Shown one piece after another: positions 9,169 to 17,390 of a stretch of 64,000 nt of DNA. The position numbers and the translations under genes are program-made. Each line of letters starts with the position of its first letter. The first letter of the stretch is position 1. The DNA lies in assembly GCF_018476525.1 (NCBI RefSeq), contig NZ_JAHCST010000051.1:1-64000 (forward strand). Reading direction: 5' to 3'. This DNA is from Acrocarpospora catenulata. GTDB taxonomy: Bacteria; Actinomycetota; Actinomycetes; Streptosporangiales; Streptosporangiaceae. The notes under the pieces were generated by a model. The model was not told the origin of the DNA. It worked only from the letters and a program-made list of their open reading frames with translations, and did no database searches.

Positions 9169-9477
9169 GTGCGGAAAATGATCATTACGGCCCTTGCCGC
9201 AACAGCGCTCCTGCTCATCCCCGGTGCTCCCGTCACCGCGGCCACCGACGCTCATTCGCACGCAACCGCGGCCGCCTGGTGCAAGAAGAAGCAGCCCTCA
9301 GGCAGGTACTACTACCAGCACAAAAAGCACTGGGACTGCATCTCGCCCGGCGCCTTCTGCTCCAAGGAGCAGCGCAACGACTACGGATACTCCATGCGGG
9401 CCGCCGCCCACGCCAAGCGCTACAAGTGCGTCCGGTACCCCAGCAACACCTGGCACTGGAAGCCCGCCAACGCCTAG
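9169..9477 (+). CDS. Small exported Cys-rich protein
   Basis: 102 residues from GTG 9169 (an ATG three codons on is an alternative). A signal peptide (MIITALAATALLLIPG..VTA) precedes a mature part of about 75 residues with four Cys (AWCKKK, WDCIS, AFCSK, YKCVR) and many Lys, Tyr and Trp. It looks like a disulfide-stabilised, basic secreted peptide. No family recognised. Confidence 0.65.
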   Translation: MRKMIITALAATALLLIPGAPVTAATDAHSHATAAAWCKKKQPSGRYYYQHKKHWDCISPGAFCSKEQRNDYGYSMRAAAHAKRYKCVRYPSNTWHWKPANA

Positions 9478-9566
9478 CTGTCCGCCGCACAGTGGATCAC
9501 CAGTGACCTGCAAGATCGTTTCTCTATATGTGAGAGCTCATCTGTCCCTCGAAGAGATGAGCAACC

Positions 9567-10532
9567 ATGCGCAAACGATGGCATGCCGTCCTGGCCACGG
9601 CCTTGTCGGTCGCTGCTGCTCTGCCGTCCTCCGCCGCCGGGGCCACGTCGGCGGACGTCGCCGGCGGCAAAGTCGCCCACGTGAAACTGACCGTCGACGA
9701 ACGGGAGGTGCGTGCCTTCTGGACACCCGAGCGGATGAGCCAAGCACGCCCGATCGACCTCCCAGCCGGCGCTGCGGAATTCGGCGCCGCCCAGCCCTCC
9801 ACTGAGGCGTCCCATGCGCCGATTCTCGTGCCCGGACGAGAGCCCGCACGCAAGCCCGGACCTCCTACCGCCGCCGCGGATCTGGCCCAGCTCGCCACGC
9901 CCACGGTGGGCCGTCTCTTCCTGCAATGGAGCGACGGCAGCACCGGATCGTGCTCCGCCTCGACCGTCCCCTCGCCCCACCGCAATCTCATCCTCACGGC
10001 CGGCCACTGCGTCTACAAGCACAGTAAGCGCATCTGGATCAAACACGGGTTCTACGACCCCTACTTCCGGTACGGCGCGGACCCGTACTACGGTTCCTGG
10101 GTACTGGACCGGGCGTTCGTCTCGGCCGACTGGCTGAACGCCGCGGAGTTCACCCGGACGAACGACGTCGCATTCGCGACCATCAGGGGGAGGACCAACG
10201 GCACCGAAGTGGAGGACCTGGCGGGATCCAACGGCATGGGCTTCTTCCCGCCGCCCTTTTACCAGGGGACCGTGTTCGGCTACCCGGCTGAGCCTCCCTA
10301 CGACGGCAACCTGCAGATGAACTGCACCGGTTCCGTCTCTCTAACCATCATCAAGTGCCCCTTCACGGGAGGCTCCAGCGGAGGCCCGTGGCTGCGGGAC
10401 TACCAGAACGAGCGCCGCTGGGGCTACGTCACCGGCCTGACCTCCACAGGAGTCACGGACGTCGACCTCCGGTCTCCGCAGTTCGGGTACCCCGCGTACC
10501 TGGTGTGGGAGGAGGCCAAGATCTACGACTGA
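9567..10532 (+). CDS. Secreted trypsin-like serine protease
   Basis: 321 residues with a signal peptide (RKRWHAVLATALSVAAALPSS) and a Pro/Ala-rich propeptide. The chymotrypsin-fold triad is visible: His in LTAGHCVY, Asp in RTNDVAFA and Ser in GGSSGGPW, with Cys beside the His and Cys pairs around the Ser loop. The length and long pro-region fit actinomycete V8/trypsin-like peptidases. It probably works outside the cell. Its transcript ends at a hairpin shared with the converging small gene. Confidence 0.9.
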   Translation: MRKRWHAVLATALSVAAALPSSAAGATSADVAGGKVAHVKLTVDEREVRAFWTPERMSQARPIDLPAGAAEFGAAQPSTEASHAPILVPGREPARKPGPPTAAADLAQLATPTVGRLFLQWSDGSTGSCSASTVPSPHRNLILTAGHCVYKHSKRIWIKHGFYDPYFRYGADPYYGSWVLDRAFVSADWLNAAEFTRTNDVAFATIRGRTNGTEVEDLAGSNGMGFFPPPFYQGTVFGYPAEPPYDGNLQMNCTGSVSLTIIKCPFTGGSSGGPWLRDYQNERRWGYVTGLTSTGVTDVDLRSPQFGYPAYLVWEEAKIYD

Positions 10533-10546
10533 CCTGGGCCTGAAAG

Positions 10547-10580
10547 GAGTGGCCAGAACGGTCCCCCGGTCTGGCCACTC
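10547..10580. terminator. Bidirectional terminator between convergent genes
   Basis: Perfect 11-bp stem (10547-10557 with 10570-10580) between the protease stop and the end of the minus-strand gene at 10593. Confidence 0.75.
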
Positions 10581-10592
10581 GCCGGGTTCAGG

Positions 10593-10808
10593 CTAGAAGC
10601 CGGGAACCCAGAGGGCCCAGGAGTTGCCTGATTGGTAGCAGCTGTACCAGGGCCAAGCGGTTCCGAGACCGCGCTGTCCGAAGGCCTCGCAGGAGGTGCT
10701 GCTGGGGTAGTACCCGACGACGCCGGCGTGGGCGGGGGTGGCGGCGATGCCGCTGACGGCCGTCAGGCTGAGGGCGATGACCACCAGCCGAAGAGCATGT
10801 CTTTTCAT
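10593..10808 (-). CDS. Small exported protein
   Basis: 71 residues from ATG 10808, preceded by AAGGAG. The signal peptide MKRHALRLVVIALSLTAVSG ends at AHA before GVVGYYPSS. The mature protein of about 37 residues has two Cys and several Trp/Tyr residues and ends SWALWVPGF. This is a lasso- or inhibitor-sized exported peptide, but no maturation genes are nearby, so a simple secreted protein is more likely. A 13-base palindrome lies 38 bases upstream. Confidence 0.7.
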   Translation of the reverse strand: MKRHALRLVVIALSLTAVSGIAATPAHAGVVGYYPSSTSCEAFGQRGLGTAWPWYSCYQSGNSWALWVPGF

Positions 10809-10845
10809 GAGACTCCTTCTACCTGCGGACATACGACTGACTTTA

Positions 10846-10858
10846 AGTAAAGTTTACT
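10846..10858. promoter_or_regulatory. 13-bp palindrome upstream of the small exported-protein gene
   Basis: AGTAAAGTTTACT is a perfect palindrome around a central base, in an AT-rich patch 38-50 bases upstream of the start at 10808. It is placed to be an operator. Confidence 0.4.
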
Positions 10859-10956
10859 AATAATTCTCGCCCATTCAAGAGCTTGCCAGAGCCCCTGGAT
10901 TGTGCCGCCCAGCAGACAGCAGGGAAGGGATCAACGCCCTCGCTGATCAGCAGGGG

Positions 10957-11244
10957 CTACCGGAATGTCAGCCAGACGGTGACTGTGCTGTCGCGCCGCA
11001 TTCGGGTTCCCGGGCCGGGACTTTGCTGGGTCACGATCCCTTGCACAGGGGGCGGGTTGGGCTGCGTCCGTACAAGCGACAGGTGTACGCCCGCGCGCAT
11101 GGCCTGAAGCCGTGCCTCGCTGATCGGGAGATCGGTGAGATCGGGAACTCGTACGTGCCGTGGTCGTCGTGGTGCGGGCTCTGCGCGCCTCACGAATCCG
11201 ACAAGCCACTCGATGGCATCGAAAACAAACGCTAACAGTCCCAT
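10957..11244 (-). CDS. Single-PASTA-domain protein
   Basis: 95 residues from ATG 11244 (AGGGAGGG upstream). The N-terminal 20 residues (GLLAFVFDAIEWLVGFV) form a hydrophobic or amphipathic helix, followed by an Arg/Pro linker and one PASTA domain from VPDLTDLPISEA to VTVWLTF. PASTA domains bind peptidoglycan or beta-lactams in serine/threonine kinases and PBPs; a lone copy with an anchor suggests a wall-sensing or scaffold role. It ends without partner genes on its strand. Confidence 0.75.
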   Translation of the reverse strand: MGLLAFVFDAIEWLVGFVRRAEPAPRRPRHVRVPDLTDLPISEARLQAMRAGVHLSLVRTQPNPPPVQGIVTQQSPGPGTRMRRDSTVTVWLTFR

Positions 11245-11294
11245 GTTTTCCCTCCCTCTTAATGCTGCCAGGTCGGCAGCGGGGAAGTCGTAGC

Positions 11295-12107
11295 TCAACT
11301 GCTCAGCCGGGCTGGTGTGCGGCGTGCACGCGCGGTCCAGCGCCCGTCATGGCGGTTCACCTCGATCGGGAGGTCGAAGGCGGTGGAGACGTTCTCGGTG
11401 GTGATGACCGTGTCGGCGGGACCGGCCGCGACCACGCGGCCCTCGGACAGCAGGACGGCATGGGTGGTCGTACTGGGCAGTTCTTCGAGATGGTGGGTCA
11501 CCAGGACCGAGGTGATCTCCGGGTGGGTCTCGTCGAGCAGGTCGATGGTTTCGAGAAGGTGTTCGCGGGCGGCGACGTCCAGGCCGGTGGAAGGCTCGTC
11601 CAGGAGCAGCAGCCGCGGGCCGCAGACGAGCGCGCGGGCGATGAGGGTGCGGCCGCGTTCGCCCTGGGAGAGGGTGGGCCAGCGTTCCTCGGCCTTCCCG
11701 AGGAGACCGAGGGCGGCGAGGAGGGCGTCGACCCGCGCGAGTTCCTCCGCGTGGGGCTGCCAGCGGAGCGGCGTTTCGATGGTGCCGGTGATCCCGGTGA
11801 GGACGATGTCCCGAATGGTCAGCGGTGAGGTCAGCGGATGACGCGGGTTGACGTGCCCGATCATGCGGCGCAGCGCCTGGAGCTCGACCCGTCCGAGTTG
11901 CTTGCCGAGCACGTGGACGGTGCCCGAGGTGGGATGGGTGACCGCGCCGCAGAAGCCCAGGATGGTGCTCTTGCCGGAGCCGTTCGGACCGAGCAACGCC
12001 CAGTGCTCGCCCTGGCGCACGGTGAAGGTGATGCCGTGCAGGATCTCCTTGCGCTCCCGGCGGTAGGTCACATCCCTCAGTTCCAGTACCGTCGCCGGCG
12101 CGCTCAT
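11295..12107 (-). CDS. ABC transporter ATP-binding protein (orphan)
   Basis: 270 residues with Walker A GPNGSGKST, Q-loop region, signature LSQGERGR, Walker B LLLLDEPSTGLD and switch His in LVTHHLEEL. One ABC domain, no membrane segments and no permease gene adjacent. The sequence style resembles ModF-like or metal-uptake ATPases, but the substrate is not evident. Its start overlaps the GntR stop (ATGA at 12104-12107), so it is co-transcribed with, and probably controlled by, that regulator. Confidence 0.88.
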   Translation of the reverse strand: MSAPATVLELRDVTYRRERKEILHGITFTVRQGEHWALLGPNGSGKSTILGFCGAVTHPTSGTVHVLGKQLGRVELQALRRMIGHVNPRHPLTSPLTIRDIVLTGITGTIETPLRWQPHAEELARVDALLAALGLLGKAEERWPTLSQGERGRTLIARALVCGPRLLLLDEPSTGLDVAAREHLLETIDLLDETHPEITSVLVTHHLEELPSTTTHAVLLSEGRVVAAGPADTVITTENVSTAFDLPIEVNRHDGRWTARARRTPARLSS

Positions 12108-12775
12108 GCGAAGGCTCGCTTCAGGGCCGTCAGGTGGGAACGGCTGAACTCGGCGGCGGCACGCAGGTCGCGGTCCGCGATCGCCGTCACCAGATCCGCG
12201 TGCGCGGCGTGGTCGGCCTCCGGCGAGGCGAGCGGGCGAATCCTGAGCATGTCGACCATCGCCCGGCGAACCCGGGGCACGAAGCTGTCGAACATCTCGA
12301 CGAGCACGTCGTTGTGCGCCGCGACGATCACCGTACGGTGGAAGGCCATGTCCGCGTCGACGTGCTCCTCGACAGCCCGCCCGGTTCCCTCGCGTCCCGC
12401 CAGCGCCCGCCTGATCGCCCGCAGGTCGGCGGGCGTACGTCGCTCGGCCGCCAGCGCCGCCGCCTCCGCCTCGATGGCGATCCTGGCCTCAAGGACGGAG
12501 ACCACGGAGGCGCGCCGGAGGATCGTGTCCCAGTCCTCGGTGACGTCGACCGCGGTGACGAAGACCCCCGCCCCCTGCCGGGAGTCGAGCACGCCCTTCC
12601 CGACGAGCTCACGAACGGCCTCCCGCAGCGTCGACCGCCCCACTCCCAACCAGGCTGCCAACGTGGTCTCACCGGGAAGCCTGTGCCCCAACGGCCACTC
12701 ACCCGAACGGATCCGCTCCAGCAGCACATCCGCCGTCTGCGCCGCCAGCGGGTGCCGCTGCACAGATGAGGCCAT
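12104..12775 (-). CDS. FadR-type GntR transcriptional regulator
   Basis: 223 residues from ATG 12775, with AGGAGGTG eight bases upstream. N-terminal winged helix with LPGETTLAAWLGVGRSTLREAVREL; C-terminal all-helical FCD domain with acidic/His ligand positions (DADMAFHRTV, AHADLVTAI). First gene of a two-gene unit with the ABC ATPase; a repressor whose ligand is transported or sensed through that ATPase is plausible. Confidence 0.92.
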   Translation of the reverse strand: MASSVQRHPLAAQTADVLLERIRSGEWPLGHRLPGETTLAAWLGVGRSTLREAVRELVGKGVLDSRQGAGVFVTAVDVTEDWDTILRRASVVSVLEARIAIEAEAAALAAERRTPADLRAIRRALAGREGTGRAVEEHVDADMAFHRTVIVAAHNDVLVEMFDSFVPRVRRAMVDMLRIRPLASPEADHAAHADLVTAIADRDLRAAAEFSRSHLTALKRAFA

Positions 12776-12881
12776 CCGCCACCTCCTACTCATCAGGTTG
12801 TCTGAGGAGTTCGCCCACCCTACCGCGACCCCGAGATCGGCCCCTGCCGTACCCGGCGAGATCGCCCTAAACTCGCGGTCT

Positions 12882-13769
12882 GTGGACTGGGTGGAGCGGA
12901 TCGCCGGCATCAAGCGGTGGCGGCGCGGTGACGAGCGGGCACCGCACAAGCCATTGCTGCTCCTGTACGCGCTGGGCCGGTTCCAGCACGACGGCGGCCA
13001 GCCGATCCCCTTCAGCGTGGCCGAGAAGGATCTGAGGCGCCTGCTGGTGGAGTTCGGCCCCGCCCGTTCCACCAGCCCCGGCTACCCCTTCCACCATCTG
13101 ACCACCGACGGGCTCTGGCTGGTCGACACGGCCGACGGCGCGGGCAGCCCCGGCCCGGGGGTGACCGGGCTGCGGAACGCCCAGGCGGCCGGACGCCTCC
13201 ACCCCGACCTGGTACGCGCGCTACGCGAGGACTCCCTGCTGGCCGCCCGGCTGGCCCGGCTCCTGCTGGAAACCAACTTCGAGCCGTCTCTGCACCGCGA
13301 CATCTGCCAGCTCACCGGCCTCGACCTGGACGACTCCGTCCCCACGCCGACCTCCGCGCACAACCCGCCGCGTGACCCCCGCTTCCGGGAGCGTGTGATG
13401 ATCGCGTACGAGTACCGGTGCGCGTTCTGCGCGTACAGCGGCTGGATCGACGGAATGGCCGTCGGCCTGGACGCGGCGCATGTCCGCTGGTGGGCCTTCC
13501 AGGGCCCGGACGACCTGGGCAACGGCCTGTGCCTGTGCTCCATCCACCACAAGCTGTTCGACAAGGGCGTCCTGGGGCTCACCCAGGACCGGACGATCAC
13601 CGTCTCGCAGAAGTTCGTCGCGCACACGCCCACCGCACAGCAGTGGGTGCTCTCGCTGGTCGGCCGCCCCGCGCTGACTCCCCAACCCGGGCTGACCCCC
13701 GTCGAGATCGCACACATCGACTGGCACACCAGCCAGGTCTTCCGCGCCCCGGCCCGCCTGGCAGCCTGA
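12882..13769 (+). CDS. Type IV restriction endonuclease, sulfur-binding domain plus HNH
   Basis: 295 residues from GTG 12882; no Shine-Dalgarno is visible, so it may be leaderless. The N-terminal region has RAPHKPLLLLYALGRF and LLVEFGPARSTSPGYPF...LTTDGLW, hallmarks of the sulfur-binding domain of ScoMcrA-type enzymes that recognise phosphorothioated DNA. The C-terminal HNH nuclease has CAFC (180-183), AAH at 200, Asn214 and HHKLFDKG near 222, in the layout of the same family. Such enzymes cut DNA carrying foreign phosphorothioate or methyl marks. No dnd or ssp genes are in view, consistent with a stand-alone defence gene. It converges on the methyltransferase gene 12 bases away. Confidence 0.85.
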   Translation: MDWVERIAGIKRWRRGDERAPHKPLLLLYALGRFQHDGGQPIPFSVAEKDLRRLLVEFGPARSTSPGYPFHHLTTDGLWLVDTADGAGSPGPGVTGLRNAQAAGRLHPDLVRALREDSLLAARLARLLLETNFEPSLHRDICQLTGLDLDDSVPTPTSAHNPPRDPRFRERVMIAYEYRCAFCAYSGWIDGMAVGLDAAHVRWWAFQGPDDLGNGLCLCSIHHKLFDKGVLGLTQDRTITVSQKFVAHTPTAQQWVLSLVGRPALTPQPGLTPVEIAHIDWHTSQVFRAPARLAA

Positions 13770-13780
13770 AGCGGCCGCTG

Positions 13781-14398
13781 CTACTGGAGGCGTCGAACTT
13801 TGAGCGTGTTGTTCGTACGGCTGAACTCCTGGCCGTCCGGACCCTTCTGGATCTGCTGAAACTCCTCGTTGACCAGGACCTCCCACTGTCCGTCCGGGAG
13901 TTCCAGGGCCTTGAGCACCTCGTCGGGTGTGGGAAGGCGCTGGCCAGGGTGGGTCTCGTGCCAGGGCGGGAAATCCGCGTGCCCCACGACCAGCAGCACC
14001 CCGCCCGGCGCGACGGTCGCGGCGGCGGCGCGCAGAATCGCCTCACGCGGCAGATCGCCGTAGGAATGCAGGAAATGAGCGGATACGAGGTCGAAGCTGC
14101 CGCTGGGGACGGACACGCCGAGATCGTGCCACTGCCAGTCGATCCGATCGGCGACTCCCGCCGAAACCGCGTGCGCGGCCGCGCGTTCCAACGCCACCTG
14201 AGAGATATCGGCGGCGGTCACCTGCCAGCCCCGCTGCGCCAGCCAGATCGCGTCGCCACCCTCCCCGCAACCCAGATCGAGGGCGTGCCCCGGCTCAAGC
14301 TCCGCAGCCTCCCGGACCAGCGCGGCGTTCGCCTTCCCGCTCCACACCCGGTCGTGCCTGGCGTACATCGTGTCCCAGAATTCCTGTTCGGCGGACAT
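13781..14398 (-). CDS. Class I SAM-dependent methyltransferase
   Basis: 205 residues. Motif I ALDLGCGEGGDAIWLA, acidic motif II TAADISQVAL and post-motifs FDLVSAHFLHS and VAPGGVLLVVGH define a Rossmann-fold methyltransferase of the TehB/small-molecule type. It lacks DNA-methyltransferase motifs (no NPPY), so it is not the modification partner of the neighbouring nuclease. Substrate unknown. Confidence 0.9.
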   Translation of the reverse strand: MSAEQEFWDTMYARHDRVWSGKANAALVREAAELEPGHALDLGCGEGGDAIWLAQRGWQVTAADISQVALERAAAHAVSAGVADRIDWQWHDLGVSVPSGSFDLVSAHFLHSYGDLPREAILRAAAATVAPGGVLLVVGHADFPPWHETHPGQRLPTPDEVLKALELPDGQWEVLVNEEFQQIQKGPDGQEFSRTNNTLKVRRLQ

Positions 14399-14556
14399 CG
14401 TGCTCTCCTTTCGCTCATCGATGCGCCCGAGGATGCGCCCTCACCCGGCACGCTGACAAAGTTCTTTGCCAAGTCGGCAAAACGCCATCTTGTGACTGCG
14501 CCGAGATCTCCCAGTGCAAAGATCACCGCACAGCTTCCCGCCGGTGAGGAATTACC

Positions 14557-15342
14557 TTGAGATATCGCATGGCCACTGCTACGAGCATGCTGATTCTGCC
14601 GTTAGGGGTCACTGCTCCGGCTCACGCCGCGTACGGCCCCGTTGAGGCACTCAAGCGGCAACTCGTCGAGCACCGGGGCGTGACGGTGTCGGACCGCTGG
14701 ACCCTGAAGTACAAGTTGAGCGAGACCAAGTACGTGTACTTGTACAAGAACATCGTCGAATTCGGTAAGGGCAAGGTCGTAGCCACCGACACCAGATACC
14801 GTCCAGGAAACAAGTACGCGGGAAGCGGCATTTTCCGGTATCTGACTTTCATCGGCCGCCAATATATGCAGGACAAGAACGATGACTTACCTGCGGGCAA
14901 GCGCTGGGTCCTGGACGAGGACAAGAGTTATGTCCCGGCGGCGTACCTGCCGATCAGGATCGCCGATCCGGCCACCTTGAAAGCGGTGCTTGCCACCACC
15001 CAGGTGAAGCGTCCCGCCGGCAGCTATGACGGCACCCGCACCACCCTCTACCAAGGAACGATCACCTTCGGCGACCTCTACAAGGCCGCACCGTGGCCTG
15101 GCGTCAAGAAGCCCACCGGCAAGGACGCGAAGGACAAAATCACCTGGCGGATCTGGTTCGGGCGGGACCAACTGCCGCGCCGGGTATGGAGTTCGTGGCG
15201 TACGCACTCGCGGGCTTCGGGCGGACTCGAAGAAGTGAGCGTCAAAGACGCGCTCCTGACCGGCTGGGGTGCCAAGACGCGTATCGCCCCGCCTCCCGAC
15301 GACCATGTGGTCAGAGAGGAAGACCTGCGCGACGATGAGTGA
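14557..15342 (+). CDS. Exported protein of unknown function
   Basis: 261 residues from TTG 14557, chosen because GAGGA lies six bases upstream; the ATG at 14569 is too far from it. A signal peptide ends ..APAHAAYGP. The mature protein is rich in Lys, Tyr and Arg with alternating hydrophobic strands and no Cys. Such sequences recur in actinomycetes as lipoprotein-like beta-sheet proteins, but I recognise no domain. It contains an in-frame TTA codon. Confidence 0.65.
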   Translation: MRYRMATATSMLILPLGVTAPAHAAYGPVEALKRQLVEHRGVTVSDRWTLKYKLSETKYVYLYKNIVEFGKGKVVATDTRYRPGNKYAGSGIFRYLTFIGRQYMQDKNDDLPAGKRWVLDEDKSYVPAAYLPIRIADPATLKAVLATTQVKRPAGSYDGTRTTLYQGTITFGDLYKAAPWPGVKKPTGKDAKDKITWRIWFGRDQLPRRVWSSWRTHSRASGGLEEVSVKDALLTGWGAKTRIAPPPDDHVVREEDLRDDE

Positions 15343-15548
15343 ACACGGACTCGCTCAATTGAAGGATTCACCGGCATAGCGCCTCGCTCACGCGCTCGAC
15401 GGCATAGCTCTTGCCCGGTACTCGGGGAAGGAAGCCGGCGAGATCTTCGAAGTCCTCGCCGGGCTTGGAATCGAGGCCACCTTCGACCTCACTGGTATGA
15501 AAAGATCCCGAGAAATGATCTCGGGGTCCTACCCTTGTTGGGGAGTAG

Positions 15549-16133
15549 ATGCGAGTGTGGCGTTGGTGGTCGGCGGCGTTGCTCGCGCTCTTTCCTTCCG
15601 TCATGGCCTGGGTCGGCGGCGAGCTCATCGCGAGCACAGGCCTCTTCTACTACGACATGCAGGTCATCGACGGGATCGGAATCCTTCCCCTTGCCCAGGG
15701 GCTTGGTATCGGCTACCTGGGCTCCGTCGGCATGGACATCATGAAGGCGCTGTGGAACGTCGAACTGGCCATGCTGGCCTTCGCGCTCCCCGTACTCATG
15801 GTGGGCTCCGCCGCCTTACTCCGCCGCCGCTGGCAAGATCGGACCACCTTCGTTGTGGCGGTGATCCTGTTCGTTTTCGCGGTGGTCAACCTCGCCGCGA
15901 ACTTCGTTGGCTTCTGGTCGGACCTGACCCAGTGCCCACCGACCGATCTCACATCCCTCCCTGACGGGTACACCTGCTACCGGAACGGTTCGGGCGTCGG
16001 CATTCCGCCCTTCATCTACGGCCCCGCATACGCCCTCGCCGCGTACATCCTGATCACGCTCCACCGCACGGGCTCGGGGACGGGCGTCAACCCCGACAGC
16101 CCCCAGCTCAGCGACTCGCAGGCCGCGAACTAA
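15549..16133 (+). CDS. Four-helix integral membrane protein
   Basis: 194 residues, ATG 15549 with GGGGAG upstream. Hydrophobic segments near 7-28, 72-92, 103-124 and 155-172 suggest four helices; the loop between the third and fourth contains two Cys (QCPPTDL, YTCYRNG). No transport or enzyme motif. Unknown function. Confidence 0.65.
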   Translation: MRVWRWWSAALLALFPSVMAWVGGELIASTGLFYYDMQVIDGIGILPLAQGLGIGYLGSVGMDIMKALWNVELAMLAFALPVLMVGSAALLRRRWQDRTTFVVAVILFVFAVVNLAANFVGFWSDLTQCPPTDLTSLPDGYTCYRNGSGVGIPPFIYGPAYALAAYILITLHRTGSGTGVNPDSPQLSDSQAAN

Positions 16134-16196
16134 AGCGCCGCAGAAGCATCCGGCCGGCTGCCTCGGCTTCGGACCCGTGTTGGCCGAGATCGCGGA

Positions 16197-16394
16197 TCAT
16201 AAATGAAACCAATGAATACGGCGGCATGTGGCGCACACGAAACAAGTAGCATCGCGGTTGGCCCAGTCAAGGTTCATGAATGTCATCCCCGTGGTCTGGA
16301 GCTTCCACCGATGATGTTCGAAGAGCTCGTTCTGGCACGTGTCGCAGCGCAGGTTGCCGCCATGGGCAAGAGTGACGATTTGAGGCTCTTTCAT
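16197..16394 (-). CDS. Small double-CxxC zinc-ribbon protein
   Basis: 65 residues with CDTC near 17 and CATC near 55 (FVCATCRRIHWFH), a likely four-Cys zinc ribbon, and a basic/aromatic middle (EHHRWKL, NLDWANRDA). Lower GC and more mixed codon use than its neighbours. No Shine-Dalgarno is seen before ATG 16394. A 14-base palindrome lies 38 bases upstream. Probably a nucleic-acid-binding or ribosome-associated small protein; function inferred only from the ribbon. Confidence 0.65.
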   Translation of the reverse strand: MKEPQIVTLAHGGNLRCDTCQNELFEHHRWKLQTTGMTFMNLDWANRDATCFVCATCRRIHWFHL

Positions 16395-16431
16395 ATTTGT
16401 GATGCTAATCGACGCTTCCTATTCACCGCGT

Positions 16432-16445
16432 GATCAGTACTGATC
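16432..16445. promoter_or_regulatory. 14-bp perfect palindrome upstream of the zinc-ribbon gene
   Basis: GATCAGTACTGATC, followed by another TGATC direct copy. It lies in the upstream region of the minus-strand gene starting at 16394 and could be an operator. Confidence 0.4.
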
Positions 16446-16671
16446 TGATCTTCGGTGAAGATGCGGTAAGCCCCAACTCTCCACATCGAGCCAGATCAGG
16501 TACGCCGTCGCGCCGGCGAAGAGTTCGCAACCTGCTCCCCGAGCCACCCAGATCTCGGCGAGCAGGTTGAGGAGTCTCGTGGGCAGGGCGCTGAGCCACC
16601 GGCATTGCTGCTACGCGGGGATATGGATTTGTTGATCGCCATCCCGGTGCAGGAACGAATACCCTGATGTT

Positions 16672-17238
16672 GTGACTGAGCGAAGCGCCGGCGAAACCTA
16701 CGGGGCTCTGCGAGCTTCGGACGCGGACCGTGAAGCGGTTTCGGAGCGTCTACGTGTGGCCGCCGGCGAGGGCCGGATCACCCTGGACGAGTTAGAGGCC
16801 AGGCTGGAGAGCGCGTACGCCGCCAAAACCTATGCCGAGCTTGACGCGCTGGTTGTAGACTTCCCGCAGAGCCCGTCAGCGATGACCATTGGCCAGCCGC
16901 TGGTTCTTGAGACCCGTTCCGGGACGATCAAACAATTACGTCGCTGGGTGGTGCCCGAGCGAATCATAGCCAACGTGACGATGGGCAGAATCACGATCGA
17001 CTTCACCGAGGCGGTGTGCCGCCACCGAGAGGTACGCCTTGAGGCCACCTGCGGCTCGGGCAGAATCCTCGTCATCGTGCCACGCAGATGGATCGCCGTG
17101 GTTGACGGCCTAGTCACGGGCATGGGCCACGTGATCAACAACGCGAACAGCGCAGCCGACCTGGACGTGGCGACGACGCTACTGGTAAGCGGCAAGGTCG
17201 GCATGGGCCGAATCAAGATCAAGTACCCGGCTCGCTGA
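16672..17238 (+). CDS. DUF1707 protein with LiaF-like C-terminal region
   Basis: 188 residues from GTG 16672. The first ~60 residues (LRASDADREAVSERLR...GRITLDELEARLESAYAAKT) are a DUF1707 domain. The second half is beta-rich with Gly-turns (SGTIKQLRRW, MGRITIDF, VSGKVGMGRIKIKYP), resembling the C-terminal domain of LiaF-type cell-envelope stress proteins. There are no membrane segments, so it is probably cytoplasmic. Two TTA codons are in frame. A wall-stress role is inference. Confidence 0.8.
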   Translation: MTERSAGETYGALRASDADREAVSERLRVAAGEGRITLDELEARLESAYAAKTYAELDALVVDFPQSPSAMTIGQPLVLETRSGTIKQLRRWVVPERIIANVTMGRITIDFTEAVCRHREVRLEATCGSGRILVIVPRRWIAVVDGLVTGMGHVINNANSAADLDVATTLLVSGKVGMGRIKIKYPAR

Positions 17239-17390
17239 CAAGGACGGCGACCGCACCGGCAAGCCACATCCTTTCCATCTGGGCTTTCTCTGCCGTGCGG
17301 CACTGCATACGAGATGAGCGGCTGTGGCGGGCCTGCAGTCTCCGTTGATCACCGTTCGATCTGGCATACAGCCGGCACGGATGGCGCTTC

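Noticed and set aside
10593-10808. Precursor of a modified peptide (lasso or lanthipeptide)
   Set aside because: It has an ordinary Sec signal peptide and no maturation enzyme nearby.
11838-12881. N-terminal extension of the SBD-HNH nuclease by ~350 codons
   Set aside because: This part is antisense to the GntR and ABC genes; family similarity begins at the GTG at 12882.
13781-14398. Modification methyltransferase partner of the HNH nuclease
   Set aside because: It lacks DNA-methyltransferase target motifs and resembles small-molecule methyltransferases.
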